This document shows positions 1 to 8,532 of a stretch of 64,000 nt of DNA, piece after piece. The notes under the pieces were generated by a model. The model saw nothing but the letters and a program-made list of their open reading frames with translations, ran no database searches and was not told the DNA's origin. Both the position numbers and the translations under genes were made by a program. Source of the DNA: Hymenobacter guriensis (GTDB lineage Bacteria; Bacteroidota; Bacteroidia; Cytophagales; Hymenobacteraceae); the NCBI RefSeq assembly GCF_015773195.1, contig NZ_JADWYK010000003.1, positions 413,655-477,654 on the forward strand. Direction: 5' to 3'. How positions within the stretch are numbered: position 1 is the stretch's first letter; the number at the start of each line of letters is the position of its first letter.

Positions 1-750
1 GCCCTTGTAGAGCTGATACGCTTGCTTAGCGCTGGCCAAGGCTACCTCGCCCACCAGCGACTGGGCCAGCGCTGCTTTCTCCCCGCCCTGCTGGGCCAGC
101 TGCTCGAGCTGCGGGTCCAGCAGCACGTCAATGCGCGAGAGAAAGAAGCTGGCCACCGAGTCGATGCGCGACAGGGGCAAGCCGGCGGCAGCGCGGTCCT
201 CCAGGCCTTGCAGGTAGGCCTCGGCCACGGCTTTGTAGCGGTTCAAACCGAAGATCAAGGTCACGTTCACGTTCACCCCGTGGGCAATAAGCTGGCGGAT
301 GGCCGGCAGGCCTTCGCGCGTGGCGGGGACCTTGATCATCACGTTGGGCCGGTTCACGGCGTGCCAGAAGCGCAGGCCTTCGGCAACCGTGCCCTGGGTG
401 TCGTGAATCAGGGTGGGGGAGACTTCCAGGCTCACGTAGCCGTCACCGCCGCTGTCGGGGGCATCATAGAGCGGACGCAGCAGGTCGCAGGCGTGCTGCA
501 CGTCCTCGATGGCTAGCTGCTCGTAGATCTGCTCGGCGGAAAGGCCTTGCCGGGCCAGGGCCTGGATGCTGGCCTCGTAGTCAGCGCTGCCGCCGATGGC
601 CTTCTCGAAGATGGCCGGGTTCGACGTGACCCCGCGCAGGCCGTCCTCGGCGAGCAGGCGTGAAAGCTCCCCGTTCACTAAAATGTTGCGCCGGATGTAA
701 TCCAACCAAATGCTCTGGCCGTGTTGTTTAATGGCTACTAATGGATTCAT
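1..750 (-). CDS. tal: Transaldolase, 3' end outside the window
   Basis: Transaldolase moves a dihydroxyacetone unit between sugar phosphates in the non-oxidative pentose phosphate pathway, in the cytoplasm. The frame opens with ATG at 748-750 and stays open to the left edge, giving 250 residues of the N-terminal part. Visible family marks are VTSNPAIFEK near residues 41-50, SLEVSPTL near 107-114 and MIKVPAT with the Schiff-base lysine at about residue 140. The gene is truncated by the window, so a longer transaldolase or a transaldolase/glucose-6-phosphate isomerase fusion cannot be told apart. The next gene on the same strand, transketolase, acts in the same pathway; 223 bp with a large palindrome lie between them, so they need not share a transcript. 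Confidence 0.93.
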   Translation of the reverse strand, partial: MNPLVAIKQHGQSIWLDYIRRNILVNGELSRLLAEDGLRGVTSNPAIFEKAIGGSADYEASIQALARQGLSAEQIYEQLAIEDVQHACDLLRPLYDAPDSGGDGYVSLEVSPTLIHDTQGTVAEGLRFWHAVNRPNVMIKVPATREGLPAIRQLIAHGVNVNVTLIFGLNRYKAVAEAYLQGLEDRAAAGLPLSRIDSVASFFLSRIDVLLDPQLEQLAQQGGEKAALAQSLVGEVALASAKQAYQLYKG

Positions 751-820
751 GAGAATTGTCGGTGAAGCGGTAGGAGGGTACGAGGAAGGCGGGTTAAGTT
801 TTGTGGAATGACTAATAGCC

Positions 821-918
821 CGTCATGCAGAGCGCAGCGAAGCATCTCGCGTGCTGATGTTGCCAACGTAATCTGCTTACGACTGCATACGAGATGCTTC
901 GCTGCGCTCTACATGGCG
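821..918. repeat. Long imperfect palindrome between tal and tkt
   Basis: Arms of about 33 bp (821-853 and 886-918) are near-perfect inverted copies around the core GCAGCGAAGCATCTCG, with a 32-bp loop. It would form a stable hairpin in RNA on either strand. It sits downstream of transketolase and upstream of transaldolase, so it could end or attenuate transcription, but it has no T-run and looks more like a dispersed REP-like palindromic element. Confidence 0.75.
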
Positions 919-973
919 TTCATACTTCGCATGATGGGTTTAATTCGTCCAGAACCCTTGACTTTTATACAGC

Positions 974-3025
974 TTAGGAAAGCACTTCCTTCGGCTCAGT
1001 TTCGGCGGGCTCGTCTTGCAGCAGGCCTTTGGCTTTGGCTACCACGTTCTCCACCGAAAAGCCAAACAGCTCCATCAACACCTCGCCCGGCCCCGACTCG
1101 CCGAAGCGGTTGATGCCGATGACGGTGCCTTCGTCGGTGACGTACTTGTGCCAGCCCATGGGCGAACCGGCTTCGATGGAAACCCGCTTGCGCACCGAGG
1201 GCGGTAGCACTTGGCGCTGGTAGGCTTTGTCTTGCTGCTCAAACAGCTCCCAACTGGGCATGCTTACCACGCGGGTGGCGTGGCCTTCTGCTTCCAGGGC
1301 TTTCTGCGCTTCCAGGGCCAACGAAACTTCCGAACCCGTGGCCAGCAAAATCAGCTCCGGCTGACCCGATTCGGCTTCTTTCAGAATGTAGGCGCCCTTC
1401 GCCACGCCTTCACGCGCCGAGCCGAACTGGTTCTGGTCGAGCACGGGCAGCTTCTGGCGCGATAAAATCAGCACCACCGGCGACTTAGGCTTGGTCATGG
1501 CCACGCGCCAGGCTTCCACGGTTTCGTTGGCGTCGCCGGGGCGCAGCAAGATGATGTTGGGAATGGTGCGCAAAGCCGCCACGTGCTCTACTGGCTGGTG
1601 CGTGGGCCCATCCTCGCCCAGCCCAATGCTGTCGTGAGTAAACACGAACGTCACGGCCGACTCGGCCAGGGCCGTGAGACGGATGGCGCCGCGCATGTAG
1701 TCGGAGAAGGAGAGGAAGGTGCCGCCGTACACGCGCAGCCCGCCGTGGTGCGACAGGCCGTTCAGGGCCGCGCCCATGGCGTGCTCGCGCACTCCAAACC
1801 ACACGTTGTTGTAGTGGTACTGGCCGGGCTGGAAGCTGATGTCGCTGCTGGTGGGCATTTCGTTGGAACTGGCCAAATCAGCCGAGCCGCCAAACAGGTA
1901 AGGAACCGTCTTTTTCAGCGCGTTCAGGGCTTTGCCCGAAGCCTGACGCGTAGCCAGGGCTCCATCGGCCGCCGTGAAAATCGGCAGCTCCGCATCCCAG
2001 CCCGCCGGCAGCTCACCCGCAAACGAGGTCTGAAACTGCGCCGCTTCAGCCGCAAATTCCTGCTGGTAATTAGCGAACGACGCATTCCAGGCTTGCTGCA
2101 GCTCGGCGCCGCGCTGGCCGGGCTCTAGCATGTGCCGGCGCACGTCCTCAGGTACCACGAACGACTGCGCCGGGTCCCAGCCGAAAAACTCCTTGGCTTT
2201 GCGTAGGTTGTCGGGCCCCAGCGGGCTGCCGTGTACTTTGCTGGTCCCTTCGCCGGGGCTGCCGTAGCCGATGATGGTTTTGATGGAAATCAGCGAGGGC
2301 CGCTCGGTTTCCTGCTGAGCGGCCCGAATGGCTTCCTCAATGGCGTCGAGGTCGTTGCCATCGGCCACGCGGGACGTATGCCAGCCATAGGCCTCGAAGC
2401 GGGCCAGGGCGTCCTCGGTGTAGGAAAGATTAGTAGGTCCATCGAGGCAGATGTCGTTGTCGTCGTAGAGGTAGATGAGCTTGCCCAGCTTGAGGTGGCC
2501 GGCCAGCGAAGCTGCTTCGGCCGCAATGCCCTCCATCAGGTCCCCGTCGCTTACAATGGCGTAGGTGTAATGGTTCACGACTTCGTGCCCGGGCTTGTTG
2601 TAGGTAGCGCCCAGAAACGCCTCAGCCATAGCCATGCCCACACCGTTCCCAAAACCCTGCCCCAGCGGACCCGTGGTTACTTCCACGCCCGGCGTCATGT
2701 TCGACTCTGGGTGGCCGGGCGTGCGCGAGTGCAGCTGTCGGAAGGCCTTCACGTCGTCGAGGCTCAGATCGTAGCCATATAAGTGCAGCAGGCTGTAGAG
2801 CAAAGCCGAGCCGTGCCCCGCCGACAGCACGAACCGGTCCCGGTTGGGCCATTTCGGGTCCTGGGGGTTGAAGCGCAGAAAGCGCGAAAACAACACGTAG
2901 GCCATGGGCGCCGCGCCCAGCGGCAGGCCGGGGTGGCCAGAGTTGGCCTGCTGCACCGCATCCACGGACAGCAAACGGAGGGTGGTGACGCTAAGCTCGT
3001 CGAGCGAGAGAGTGGGAGCGGCCAT
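974..3025 (-). CDS. tkt: Transketolase
   Basis: Thiamine-diphosphate enzyme that transfers two-carbon units between ketoses and aldoses (xylulose-5-P, ribose-5-P, erythrose-4-P). The 683-residue product has the normal family length. It shows the N-terminal [10 protein letters not shown] segment, SAGHGS, the TPP/metal motif SDGDLMEG followed by DDNDICLDG, and the central-domain [14 protein letters not shown] sequence (here [12 protein letters not shown]), then [14 protein letters not shown] place the start at ATG 3023-3025, where homology begins. A longer frame to 3118 exists, but its extra 31 residues look untranslated and would run into a perfect palindrome at 3112-3133. A TTACTTTG box (3091-3098, minus strand) is a candidate -7 element. 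The palindrome just upstream suggests control by the nearby LacI-type protein, tying it to pentose use. Confidence 0.96.
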   Translation of the reverse strand: MAAPTLSLDELSVTTLRLLSVDAVQQANSGHPGLPLGAAPMAYVLFSRFLRFNPQDPKWPNRDRFVLSAGHGSALLYSLLHLYGYDLSLDDVKAFRQLHSRTPGHPESNMTPGVEVTTGPLGQGFGNGVGMAMAEAFLGATYNKPGHEVVNHYTYAIVSDGDLMEGIAAEAASLAGHLKLGKLIYLYDDNDICLDGPTNLSYTEDALARFEAYGWHTSRVADGNDLDAIEEAIRAAQQETERPSLISIKTIIGYGSPGEGTSKVHGSPLGPDNLRKAKEFFGWDPAQSFVVPEDVRRHMLEPGQRGAELQQAWNASFANYQQEFAAEAAQFQTSFAGELPAGWDAELPIFTAADGALATRQASGKALNALKKTVPYLFGGSADLASSNEMPTSSDISFQPGQYHYNNVWFGVREHAMGAALNGLSHHGGLRVYGGTFLSFSDYMRGAIRLTALAESAVTFVFTHDSIGLGEDGPTHQPVEHVAALRTIPNIILLRPGDANETVEAWRVAMTKPKSPVVLILSRQKLPVLDQNQFGSAREGVAKGAYILKEAESGQPELILLATGSEVSLALEAQKALEAEGHATRVVSMPSWELFEQQDKAYQRQVLPPSVRKRVSIEAGSPMGWHKYVTDEGTVIGINRFGESGPGEVLMELFGFSVENVVAKAKGLLQDEPAETEPKEVLS

Positions 3026-3111
3026 AGGGCAGATCAATAGTTGACGGGTACAGGAGGAAGCCGAATGGCTGGGAAGCAGCACACGGGTCAGCAAAGTAAG
3101 AATTTTACTTC

Positions 3112-3133
3112 TATACACAATCGATTGTGTATA
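3112..3133. promoter_or_regulatory. Perfect 22-bp palindrome, candidate LacI-family operator (tkt side)
   Basis: The half-site TATACACAATC is followed directly by its exact reverse complement, so the centre reads AATCGATT. LacI-family operators are palindromes with a central CG. It lies about 14 bp upstream of the likely tkt -7 box and downstream of the GH43 stop codon. A related imperfect copy lies at 4154-4173. Binding by the regulator encoded at 4408-5469 is inferred. Confidence 0.7.
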
Positions 3134-3154
3134 TAAATCAGCAAAAGCATCCTT

Positions 3155-4138
3155 TTACGGTTTCACCACAGGCCAGCCGGCGGTGTCCCAACCCAGCTTT
3201 TCCACGCGCAACTTGGGGTGGCCCTGGTCGGCGGCATCGTAGGCGTGAAACAACAAGTAATCGGTCTTATCGAAGGTTACGACGGCGTTGTGGCCCAGGC
3301 CAAACCAGTTGTTGTCGCCGGCCAGCACCAGGGTGCCGCCGCCCTGGGTGAGGGGCACGTTGGCGCGGTCGAGGTAGGGACCGGTCAGGGATTTGGAGCG
3401 GCCCACCATGATTTTGTAGGTACTCTCCACGCCGCGGCAGCAGTAGTCGAACGAGGTAAACAGGTAGTAAAAGCCGTTTTTCTGGAAAATGAACGGGGCT
3501 TCAATGGCGCCGTCGCCGGGCAGAGAGTCGGCGAGCTGGGCGGAGCGGGGGCGGCTGGCCAGCGTCTGCCACTGCTCGGGCTGCGCGGGAGCCTTTAGGT
3601 CGGGGCGGAGCTTTACCAGCTTGATGCCGTTCCAGAACGAGCCAAACGTAAGCCAGGGCGTACCGGCCGCGTCGCGAATCAGGTTGGGGTCGATGGCGTT
3701 CCACATATCCCGCCCCGGCACCGACTGTAGCACGCGCCCGTGGTCCACCCACTTGTACTTGGGGTCCTTGGGGTTGAGGGTGGTATTGGTAGCCAGCCCG
3801 ATGCAGGAGGTGTTTTTGCCAAAGGCCGAAATCGAGTAAAACAGGCTGTACTGGCCGTTGTGGAAGGAGATATCGGGCGCCCAGATGTGGTTGCCGCGGA
3901 AGCCGGGCACGGCCGCTGTGGCCCAGGCGGGCGCCTCGGCAAACACCGCCGGCTCGGGCTGCCAGCTTTTCATATCGCTAGACGACCACACCGCAATGCC
4001 CCGGCCGGTGCAGAACAGGTAGTAGCGGGTGTCTTGCCGAATCATCACCGGGTCGTGGGCCGGAATACGGGGCGGGGCCTGGGCCCACGCGACGGCGCTG
4101 CTCAAAAGCAGCAGGAGGGAAAGCAGGAGTTTTTGCAT
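3155..4138 (-). CDS. GH43 endo-arabinanase-like, secreted
   Basis: Predicted arabinan endo-1,5-alpha-L-arabinosidase, 327 residues. A signal peptide covers residues 1-20 (LLLSLLLLLSSAVAWAQ), so it acts in the periplasm or outside. The five-bladed GH43 fold is supported by the three expected acids: Asp29 in HDPVMI, Asp150 in AIDPNLI and Glu213 in IEAPFIF. WAPDISFHNGQYSLFYS and SFWNGIKLVKL are typical of the arabinanase branch. It releases arabinose oligomers whose pentose would pass through transketolase and transaldolase, the two next genes. A palindrome at 4154-4173, 16 bp before the ATG, is well placed for repression by the divergent LacI-type gene. Another GH43 activity such as exo-arabinanase cannot be excluded. 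Confidence 0.88.
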   Translation of the reverse strand: MQKLLLSLLLLLSSAVAWAQAPPRIPAHDPVMIRQDTRYYLFCTGRGIAVWSSSDMKSWQPEPAVFAEAPAWATAAVPGFRGNHIWAPDISFHNGQYSLFYSISAFGKNTSCIGLATNTTLNPKDPKYKWVDHGRVLQSVPGRDMWNAIDPNLIRDAAGTPWLTFGSFWNGIKLVKLRPDLKAPAQPEQWQTLASRPRSAQLADSLPGDGAIEAPFIFQKNGFYYLFTSFDYCCRGVESTYKIMVGRSKSLTGPYLDRANVPLTQGGGTLVLAGDNNWFGLGHNAVVTFDKTDYLLFHAYDAADQGHPKLRVEKLGWDTAGWPVVKP

Positions 4139-4153
4139 GAAAAAGTGCGAGAA

Positions 4154-4173
4154 TTACATAAACGATTGTGTAA
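4154..4173. promoter_or_regulatory. Imperfect 20-bp palindrome, candidate LacI-family operator (GH43 side)
   Basis: TTACATAAACGATTGTGTAA is nearly symmetric around a central CG and shares the half-site CGATTGTGTA with the perfect palindrome at 3112-3133. It lies in the divergent region between GH43 and the LacI-type gene, 16 bp from the GH43 start. Confidence 0.62.
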
Positions 4174-4276
4174 GTCTTGCTAGTTACCTAAATTCACCAC
4201 ACCAAGTACGAGCAGCCTTAATTTTTTCTGGTAATGTCCTTGTTGGATGTATCAGCACACACGTTGCCGGGAAATG

Positions 4277-4284
4277 TATCTTTG
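4277..4284 (+). promoter_or_regulatory. Candidate -7 box for the LacI-type gene
   Basis: TATCTTTG matches the Bacteroidota -7 consensus TAnnTTTG, 124 bp before the ATG at 4408. No TTG at the usual 19-21 bp upstream spacing was found, so the call is tentative. Confidence 0.4.
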
Positions 4285-4407
4285 CCGGGTATCATTTGGT
4301 GTCTGCATTGCTTCTTTACCTTGCCGGCGGCCGATTATCGGCCGCGCTGACGTTCCCTCTCCGAGGGTTCTTTTCACTTCTGCCTTACCGCCCGCACCCC
4401 TTGTTCT

Positions 4408-5469
4408 ATGGCCCAACGCGCTAAACAGGAGCAACCCCAGCCGCCGACTACCCCCGTTTCCATGGCCGACCTGGCTCGGGAGCTGGGCGTATCCATGACC
4501 ACGATTTCACGCGCGCTGTCCGACCACCACAGCATTGGGCCGGCCACCAAGCAAAAGGTGCAGAAGCTGGCCAAAAAGCTCAACTACCAGCCCAACCACC
4601 TAGCCGCAGCCCTGCGCAAAGGCAAAAGCAAGCTGCTAGGCGTGATAGTGCCTTATATAGAAGGACGGTTTTTTCCGTCGGTGGTGCACGGCATCGAAAG
4701 CGCGGCCAGCAAAGCCGGCTTCAGCGTCATCATCTGCCAGTCGAATGAGGACGCGGCCCACGAGCGGAAGAACATCGAAACCCTGCTCAGCGCCCAGGTA
4801 GCCGGTATTCTGGTGTCGGTAGCCCGCACCACCAACGACTTCCGCCACTTCGAGAAAGTGCGCAAGCGAGGCATTCCGCTGGTGTTTTTCGACCGTACTA
4901 TGGACAGCGACGCGGTGAACTCCGTGGTGCTGAACGACTGGAAAGGCGGCTACCAATCCACCAAGCACCTCATCGACCAGGGCTGCCGGCGCATTGCCCA
5001 CTTCGCCGGTCTGCAGCACCTCAACATCTACCGCAATCGTCGGCAAGGCTACCTCGATGCCCTGCACGATGCCGGTCTGCCCCAGGATGAGGAGCTGATT
5101 GTGTACTCGGATATGACCATGGAGGAAGGCGCCGAGGCCATGCGCCGCCTGCTGGCCTTGCCCAACCCGCCCGATGCCGTCTTCTCGGCCGGTGACTCCT
5201 CAGTGCTCGGGGCCTTGCAGGAAGTAAAGCGCCAGGGGTTACGCGTGCCCCAGGATATTGCCCTGGCCGGCTTCAGCAACGAGGCCTTCACGTCCATTAC
5301 CGAGCCCATGCTTACCTCCGTAGATCAGCGCTGCGAGGAAATGGGCCAGGCCACCGTGCGACTGTTTCTGGAGTTGATTGACTCGGCCGGCGGGGCCTAC
5401 ACCCAGCGGCAGGTGGTGCTGCAGCCGGAATTGTTCGTGCGCGAATCGTCGTTGCACGGCGCCAAGTAA
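4408..5469 (+). CDS. LacI-family transcriptional regulator
   Basis: 353-residue cytoplasmic repressor or activator. Residues 17-72 form the LacI helix-turn-helix and hinge (SMADLARELGVSMTTISRALSD, then KLNYQPNHLAAALRKGKS). The rest is a periplasmic-binding-protein-like sugar sensor domain (LLGVIVPYIEGRFFPSVVHGIE, IPLVFFDRTMDSDAVNSVVLND, DAVFSAGDSSVLGALQ, TSITEPMLTSVDQ). It is divergent from the GH43 arabinanase, and two related palindromes at 4154-4173 and 3112-3133 are likely binding sites. This suggests a small regulon of arabinanase and transketolase that answers to arabinose or an arabino-oligomer. The ligand is inferred from context only. A 21-bp gap leads to the exonuclease gene. Confidence 0.93.
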   Translation: MAQRAKQEQPQPPTTPVSMADLARELGVSMTTISRALSDHHSIGPATKQKVQKLAKKLNYQPNHLAAALRKGKSKLLGVIVPYIEGRFFPSVVHGIESAASKAGFSVIICQSNEDAAHERKNIETLLSAQVAGILVSVARTTNDFRHFEKVRKRGIPLVFFDRTMDSDAVNSVVLNDWKGGYQSTKHLIDQGCRRIAHFAGLQHLNIYRNRRQGYLDALHDAGLPQDEELIVYSDMTMEEGAEAMRRLLALPNPPDAVFSAGDSSVLGALQEVKRQGLRVPQDIALAGFSNEAFTSITEPMLTSVDQRCEEMGQATVRLFLELIDSAGGAYTQRQVVLQPELFVRESSLHGAK

Positions 5470-5490
5470 CTCAACTCCGGAGCCTGCGCC

Positions 5491-6165
5491 GTGCGAGACT
5501 ATCTCCTGTTTGTTGATACCGAAACCACGGGGCTGCCGCGCCGCTGGACGCGGCCCTACGCCGCCCAGCGCAACTGGCCGCACGTGGCCCAGGTGGCCTG
5601 GGCGGTGTACACGCGGGGCGGGGAGCTGGTGAAATCGGCTAATTACTACCTGCAGATTCCGGCGGGCAGTATGCAGGCATCTTCGGAGGCTATTCATGGG
5701 CTGAGCCCGGCGTTTCTGGCGGCGCAGGGGCGCGAGCCGCGCCCGGTGCTAGAAGAGCTGCTACGCGACCTGCGTACCTACCAGCCGCTGGTGGTGGGCC
5801 ACTACATCCGGCTCGATTTTCATATGCTGGGCGTTGAATTCCACCGGGCGGGCCTGCCCAACCCGCTGCGGGAGCTGCCCACGTTCTGCACCATGCAGCT
5901 GGCCGCCAACGACAACCCGGAGGCTACCGCGCTGGCCAACCGCCGCCTCGGCGACCTGTACCGCCGCCTGTTCGGGGAGCCCCTGGAAAGTGCCCACGAT
6001 GCCTGGGTAGATGCCGACGCCACGGCCCGCTGCTTTTTCGCCCTGCGCCAGCGCGGCCTGCTCACCGACGACATGGTAGCGCGGGCTCCTCGCCTGGAAA
6101 TCCCCGAAACCCCCACGCCCTGGCTACGCCGCTTTCTGCAGCAAGCCGCGTTCTGGTTTGCGTAG
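5491..6165 (+). CDS. DnaQ-like DEDDh 3'-5' exonuclease
   Basis: 224-residue exonuclease of the DNA polymerase III epsilon/RNase T fold, acting on DNA or RNA 3' ends. All DEDDh residues are visible: Asp9 and Glu11 in FVDTETTG, Asp109 in GHYIRLDFHML, and His169 and Asp174 in AHDAWVDADAT. It opens with GTG at 5491, 21 bp after the regulator gene. It lacks the extra C-terminal domain of a true epsilon subunit, so a repair or RNA-processing role is as likely as replication proofreading. In several bacteria, genes of this type lie next to a CBS/DUF294 nucleotidyltransferase-like gene, as here (6557), but 390 bp of repeats separate the two in this genome. Confidence 0.88.
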   Translation: MRDYLLFVDTETTGLPRRWTRPYAAQRNWPHVAQVAWAVYTRGGELVKSANYYLQIPAGSMQASSEAIHGLSPAFLAAQGREPRPVLEELLRDLRTYQPLVVGHYIRLDFHMLGVEFHRAGLPNPLRELPTFCTMQLAANDNPEATALANRRLGDLYRRLFGEPLESAHDAWVDADATARCFFALRQRGLLTDDMVARAPRLEIPETPTPWLRRFLQQAAFWFA

Positions 6166-6192
6166 GGGCAGGGGGATTTGGTCGAAACCCGT

Positions 6193-6292
6193 GTAGAGAC
6201 GCGACACTTCGCGTCTCCTCGTTGAACGACAATCGTTGAAACGGCGCGGGTGCTGTCGTTCAACGACGAGACGCGAAGTGTCGCGTCTCTAC
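6193..6292. repeat. 39-bp-arm inverted repeat (REP-like)
   Basis: Arms 6193-6231 and 6254-6292 match at 38 of 39 positions with a 22-bp loop. Each arm also contains an inner palindrome, GACGCG...CGCGTC. The exonuclease gene ends 28 bp before it, so it could act as a terminator, but the size and inner symmetry suggest a dispersed palindromic element. A smaller palindrome at 62010-62070 has the same AGACGC/GCGTCT heart. Confidence 0.85.
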
Positions 6293-6312
6293 CTCGGGCT
6301 TCCGACCAAACC

Positions 6313-6556
6313 CAAAATACCCCCGCCCAGATACAAAACACCTCCGCCCCAAGGCAAAACACAACCTCCCAAACACAAAACACTACCGCCCTAATCGAAA
6401 ACACTACCACCCGAACGCAAAACACCTCCGCTTTAAGGTAAAACACCACCGACGGTAAGCGCAACACCTCCGCCCGGACACAAAACACTACCGCCCGGCC
6501 ACGAAACACCCCCGACGTAAGACGAAACACCCCTTCCCCGAAGCAAAACCCCTTGT
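6313..6556. repeat. 21-bp tandem repeat array, 11.6 copies
   Basis: Units start every 21 bp exactly (6313, 6334, 6355 and so on to 6544) with core CAAAACACnnCCGCCC and a variable 4-5 bp tail. No unit is shifted by even one base. The last unit runs through the region where the ribosome binding site should be and into the ATG at 6557. The period is two DNA helical turns and also seven codons, so every frame encodes a heptapeptide repeat. Coding use is unlikely; a regulatory or protein-binding array is a possibility. Confidence 0.9.
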
Positions 6557-8458
6557 ATGGAAAACCGCCTTGCCTTTCTGAAAACCGTGGCGCCGTTCAG
6601 CCTGCTGCCCGAGGACGTGCTGAGTGGGGTAGTGGACCTGTTACAGGAAGTAACGCATACCAAGGAAGCCCTCATCTATCAGCAGGATGTGTCGAAGCTG
6701 CGGGGGCTGGATATCATTGTGGAGGGTGCCTACGACACGTTTTTCTACGACAGTGAGTTGAACCACCGCCTGCCCGAAGTCTACGGGGCGGGCACCTGCT
6801 ACGGGGGCATGTCCATCCTACTCAATAAGAAACGCTCCATCCGCACGGTGGTGGCGCGCAAGGGCACCCGGGTGCTGGCCTTGCCCCGCCGCGACTTCCG
6901 GGGGCTGTGCCTGGCGTACCAGGAGTTCTTTCACTTCTTCACGGCGCGCTACGGGGAGCGGATGCTCAACGACGAGTACGCCCACTTCGTGAAGCCCGCG
7001 CCCGCCCCGGAGGAGAACTTCATTGCCGCCGATCAGCTGTTTTCCCGCCGCATCGAAACGCTGGAAACCCGCGCCATTGTGGCCTGCTCCGCCGATACGC
7101 CCATCTTCGAGGCCGCCCGGCGCATGAAGGCTGGCCGCGTGAGCTGCCTGTTCGTGACGGACGCCACCGGCACCGTGCAGGGCTACGTGACCGACATGAC
7201 CCTGCGCGACCAGGTGGTGGCCCGCCAGCTGCCGGCCAGTCAGCCCGTAGCCGATATTATGGCGACGCCGCTGGTGTCTATCCGCGCCGAGGCCTACGTG
7301 TATGAGGCCATCCTGCTGATGTTCCAGACCAAAACCCGTTACCTGCTGGTGCAGCGGGGCGAGGAAGTACTGGGTTTCCTGAGCCGCAATAAGCTGCTAT
7401 CGGATCTAGCCCAGTCGCCGTTCATGTTTATTCAGGCCGTGAAGCTGGCCGAGAGCAACCGGGAGCTGAAGCGCCGCTGGGAAATGGTGCCCGACATCGT
7501 TAACCAGCTGCTGAGCCGGGGCGTGAAGGCGGAAATCGTGAACCAGGTCATCACCACCGTGGCCGATACCATTGCCGTGAAGGTGATTGAGGGCGTGCTG
7601 GCCGAGCACGGCCCCGCCCCGGCCAAGTTCGTGTTTATGGTGCTGGGCAGTGAGGGCCGCAAGGAGCAAACCCTGCTCACGGATCAGGACAACGCCATCA
7701 TTTACGAAGACAAGGCCAACGAGCAGCGGGAGCTGGTGCGCGCCTACTTTCTGCGCTTTGCCACCGCCGTTTCCGACCAACTCAACCACATCGGGCTGCA
7801 CTTCTGCACGGGCGGCTTCATGGCCAAAAACCCCAAGTGGACGCACTCCCTCTCGCACTGGAAGCGCAACTACCAGCAGTGGATGACCGAGTCGAACCCC
7901 GAGACGGTGATGCAGTTCTCCACCTTCTTCGACTGCCGCTACCTCTACGGCGAGGAGGCCATTATGCAGGAATTGCAGGCGTTTCTGCACGCGGAGCTGC
8001 GCGGTCCCCAGGACCGGTTCTTCTACTTCATGGCCAAGAATGCCCTACAGTACGAGCCCCCGCTCACCTTCTTCCGCAACTTCCGCACCTTCGCCCAGGG
8101 CACCCAGCAGGTGTTCGACCTCAAGAAGACGATGACGCCCATCGTGGATCTGGTGCGGGTGTACGCCCTGCGTCACCAGGTGGCCGGCACCAACACCGGG
8201 GAGCGGCTCACCCTGCTGCGCCAGCAGGGCGTGTTCAGCGAAAAGGAATACCAGGAGTTGCTGCAGGCTTACTACTACCTGATGGCCATGCGCCTGAAAA
8301 AGCAGGCAAAGCAACTCATGGATGACCGCACTGCGCCCACCAACTACCTCGACCCCAGCGTACTCACCCAGGTAGAGCAGGTCACGCTCAAGGAAATCTT
8401 CAAAGTCATCAGCGACTTCCAGCTTAAAATCAAAGTGGGCTTCACGAAGACGCTGTAG
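6557..8458 (+). CDS. cNMP-binding/CBS/DUF294 nucleotidyltransferase-like signalling protein
   Basis: 633-residue cytoplasmic regulator. Order: cyclic-nucleotide-binding-like domain (about 1-130), two CBS domains (about 165-290, with DTPIFEAARRMKAGRVSCLFVTD and VADIMATPLVSIRAEAYVYEAI), DUF294 nucleotidyltransferase-like domain (about 330-470) and the DUF294 C-terminal helical domain (about 490-625). The motif LGSEGRKEQTLLTDQDNA near residue 362 keeps the GSxGR and TDxD pattern of GlnD-type transferases. The family is thought to sense nucleotides and modify or bind a partner, but its target is unknown. In other bacteria it is often linked to a DnaQ-like exonuclease, which precedes it here. The start codon is embedded in the end of the 21-bp repeat array, and no clear purine-rich ribosome site precedes it. 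Confidence 0.9.
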   Translation: MENRLAFLKTVAPFSLLPEDVLSGVVDLLQEVTHTKEALIYQQDVSKLRGLDIIVEGAYDTFFYDSELNHRLPEVYGAGTCYGGMSILLNKKRSIRTVVARKGTRVLALPRRDFRGLCLAYQEFFHFFTARYGERMLNDEYAHFVKPAPAPEENFIAADQLFSRRIETLETRAIVACSADTPIFEAARRMKAGRVSCLFVTDATGTVQGYVTDMTLRDQVVARQLPASQPVADIMATPLVSIRAEAYVYEAILLMFQTKTRYLLVQRGEEVLGFLSRNKLLSDLAQSPFMFIQAVKLAESNRELKRRWEMVPDIVNQLLSRGVKAEIVNQVITTVADTIAVKVIEGVLAEHGPAPAKFVFMVLGSEGRKEQTLLTDQDNAIIYEDKANEQRELVRAYFLRFATAVSDQLNHIGLHFCTGGFMAKNPKWTHSLSHWKRNYQQWMTESNPETVMQFSTFFDCRYLYGEEAIMQELQAFLHAELRGPQDRFFYFMAKNALQYEPPLTFFRNFRTFAQGTQQVFDLKKTMTPIVDLVRVYALRHQVAGTNTGERLTLLRQQGVFSEKEYQELLQAYYYLMAMRLKKQAKQLMDDRTAPTNYLDPSVLTQVEQVTLKEIFKVISDFQLKIKVGFTKTL

Positions 8459-8492
8459 GCGGTGTCCAAGCTGCTTATTCCAGCCCAAAACG

Positions 8493-8530
8493 AAATCAGC
8501 CCCCGACTCACAGGAGCCGGAGGCTGATTT
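8493..8530. terminator. Bidirectional hairpin after the DUF294 gene and tRNA remnant
   Basis: AAATCAGCC at 8493-8501 pairs with GGCTGATTT at 8522-8530, with CCG/CGG pairing inside. A-run on the left and T-run on the right make it useful in both directions. It was probably the terminator of the tRNA-Gly gene before the element inserted, and now also closes the DUF294 gene. Confidence 0.7.
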
Positions 8531-8532
8531 AC

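Noticed and set aside
808..1113. 101-residue plus-strand frame
   Set aside because: Made of the palindrome and the antisense of transketolase.
3026..3118. Extended N-terminus of transketolase
   Set aside because: The extra residues lack family likeness and run into the operator-like palindrome and promoter.
6250..6441. Plus-strand frame encoding QNTSAPR-like heptads
   Set aside because: No ribosome site or homology; the stop falls inside the array and the reading is a by-product of repeat period.
5820..6530. 236-residue minus-strand frame with a heptapeptide repeat at its N-terminus
   Set aside because: It overlaps the exonuclease gene for most of its length; the heptads come from the 21-bp array, whose period keeps any frame in phase.
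6313..6556. CRISPR array
   Set aside because: Units are 21 bp with no unique spacers of normal length, and no cas genes are present.
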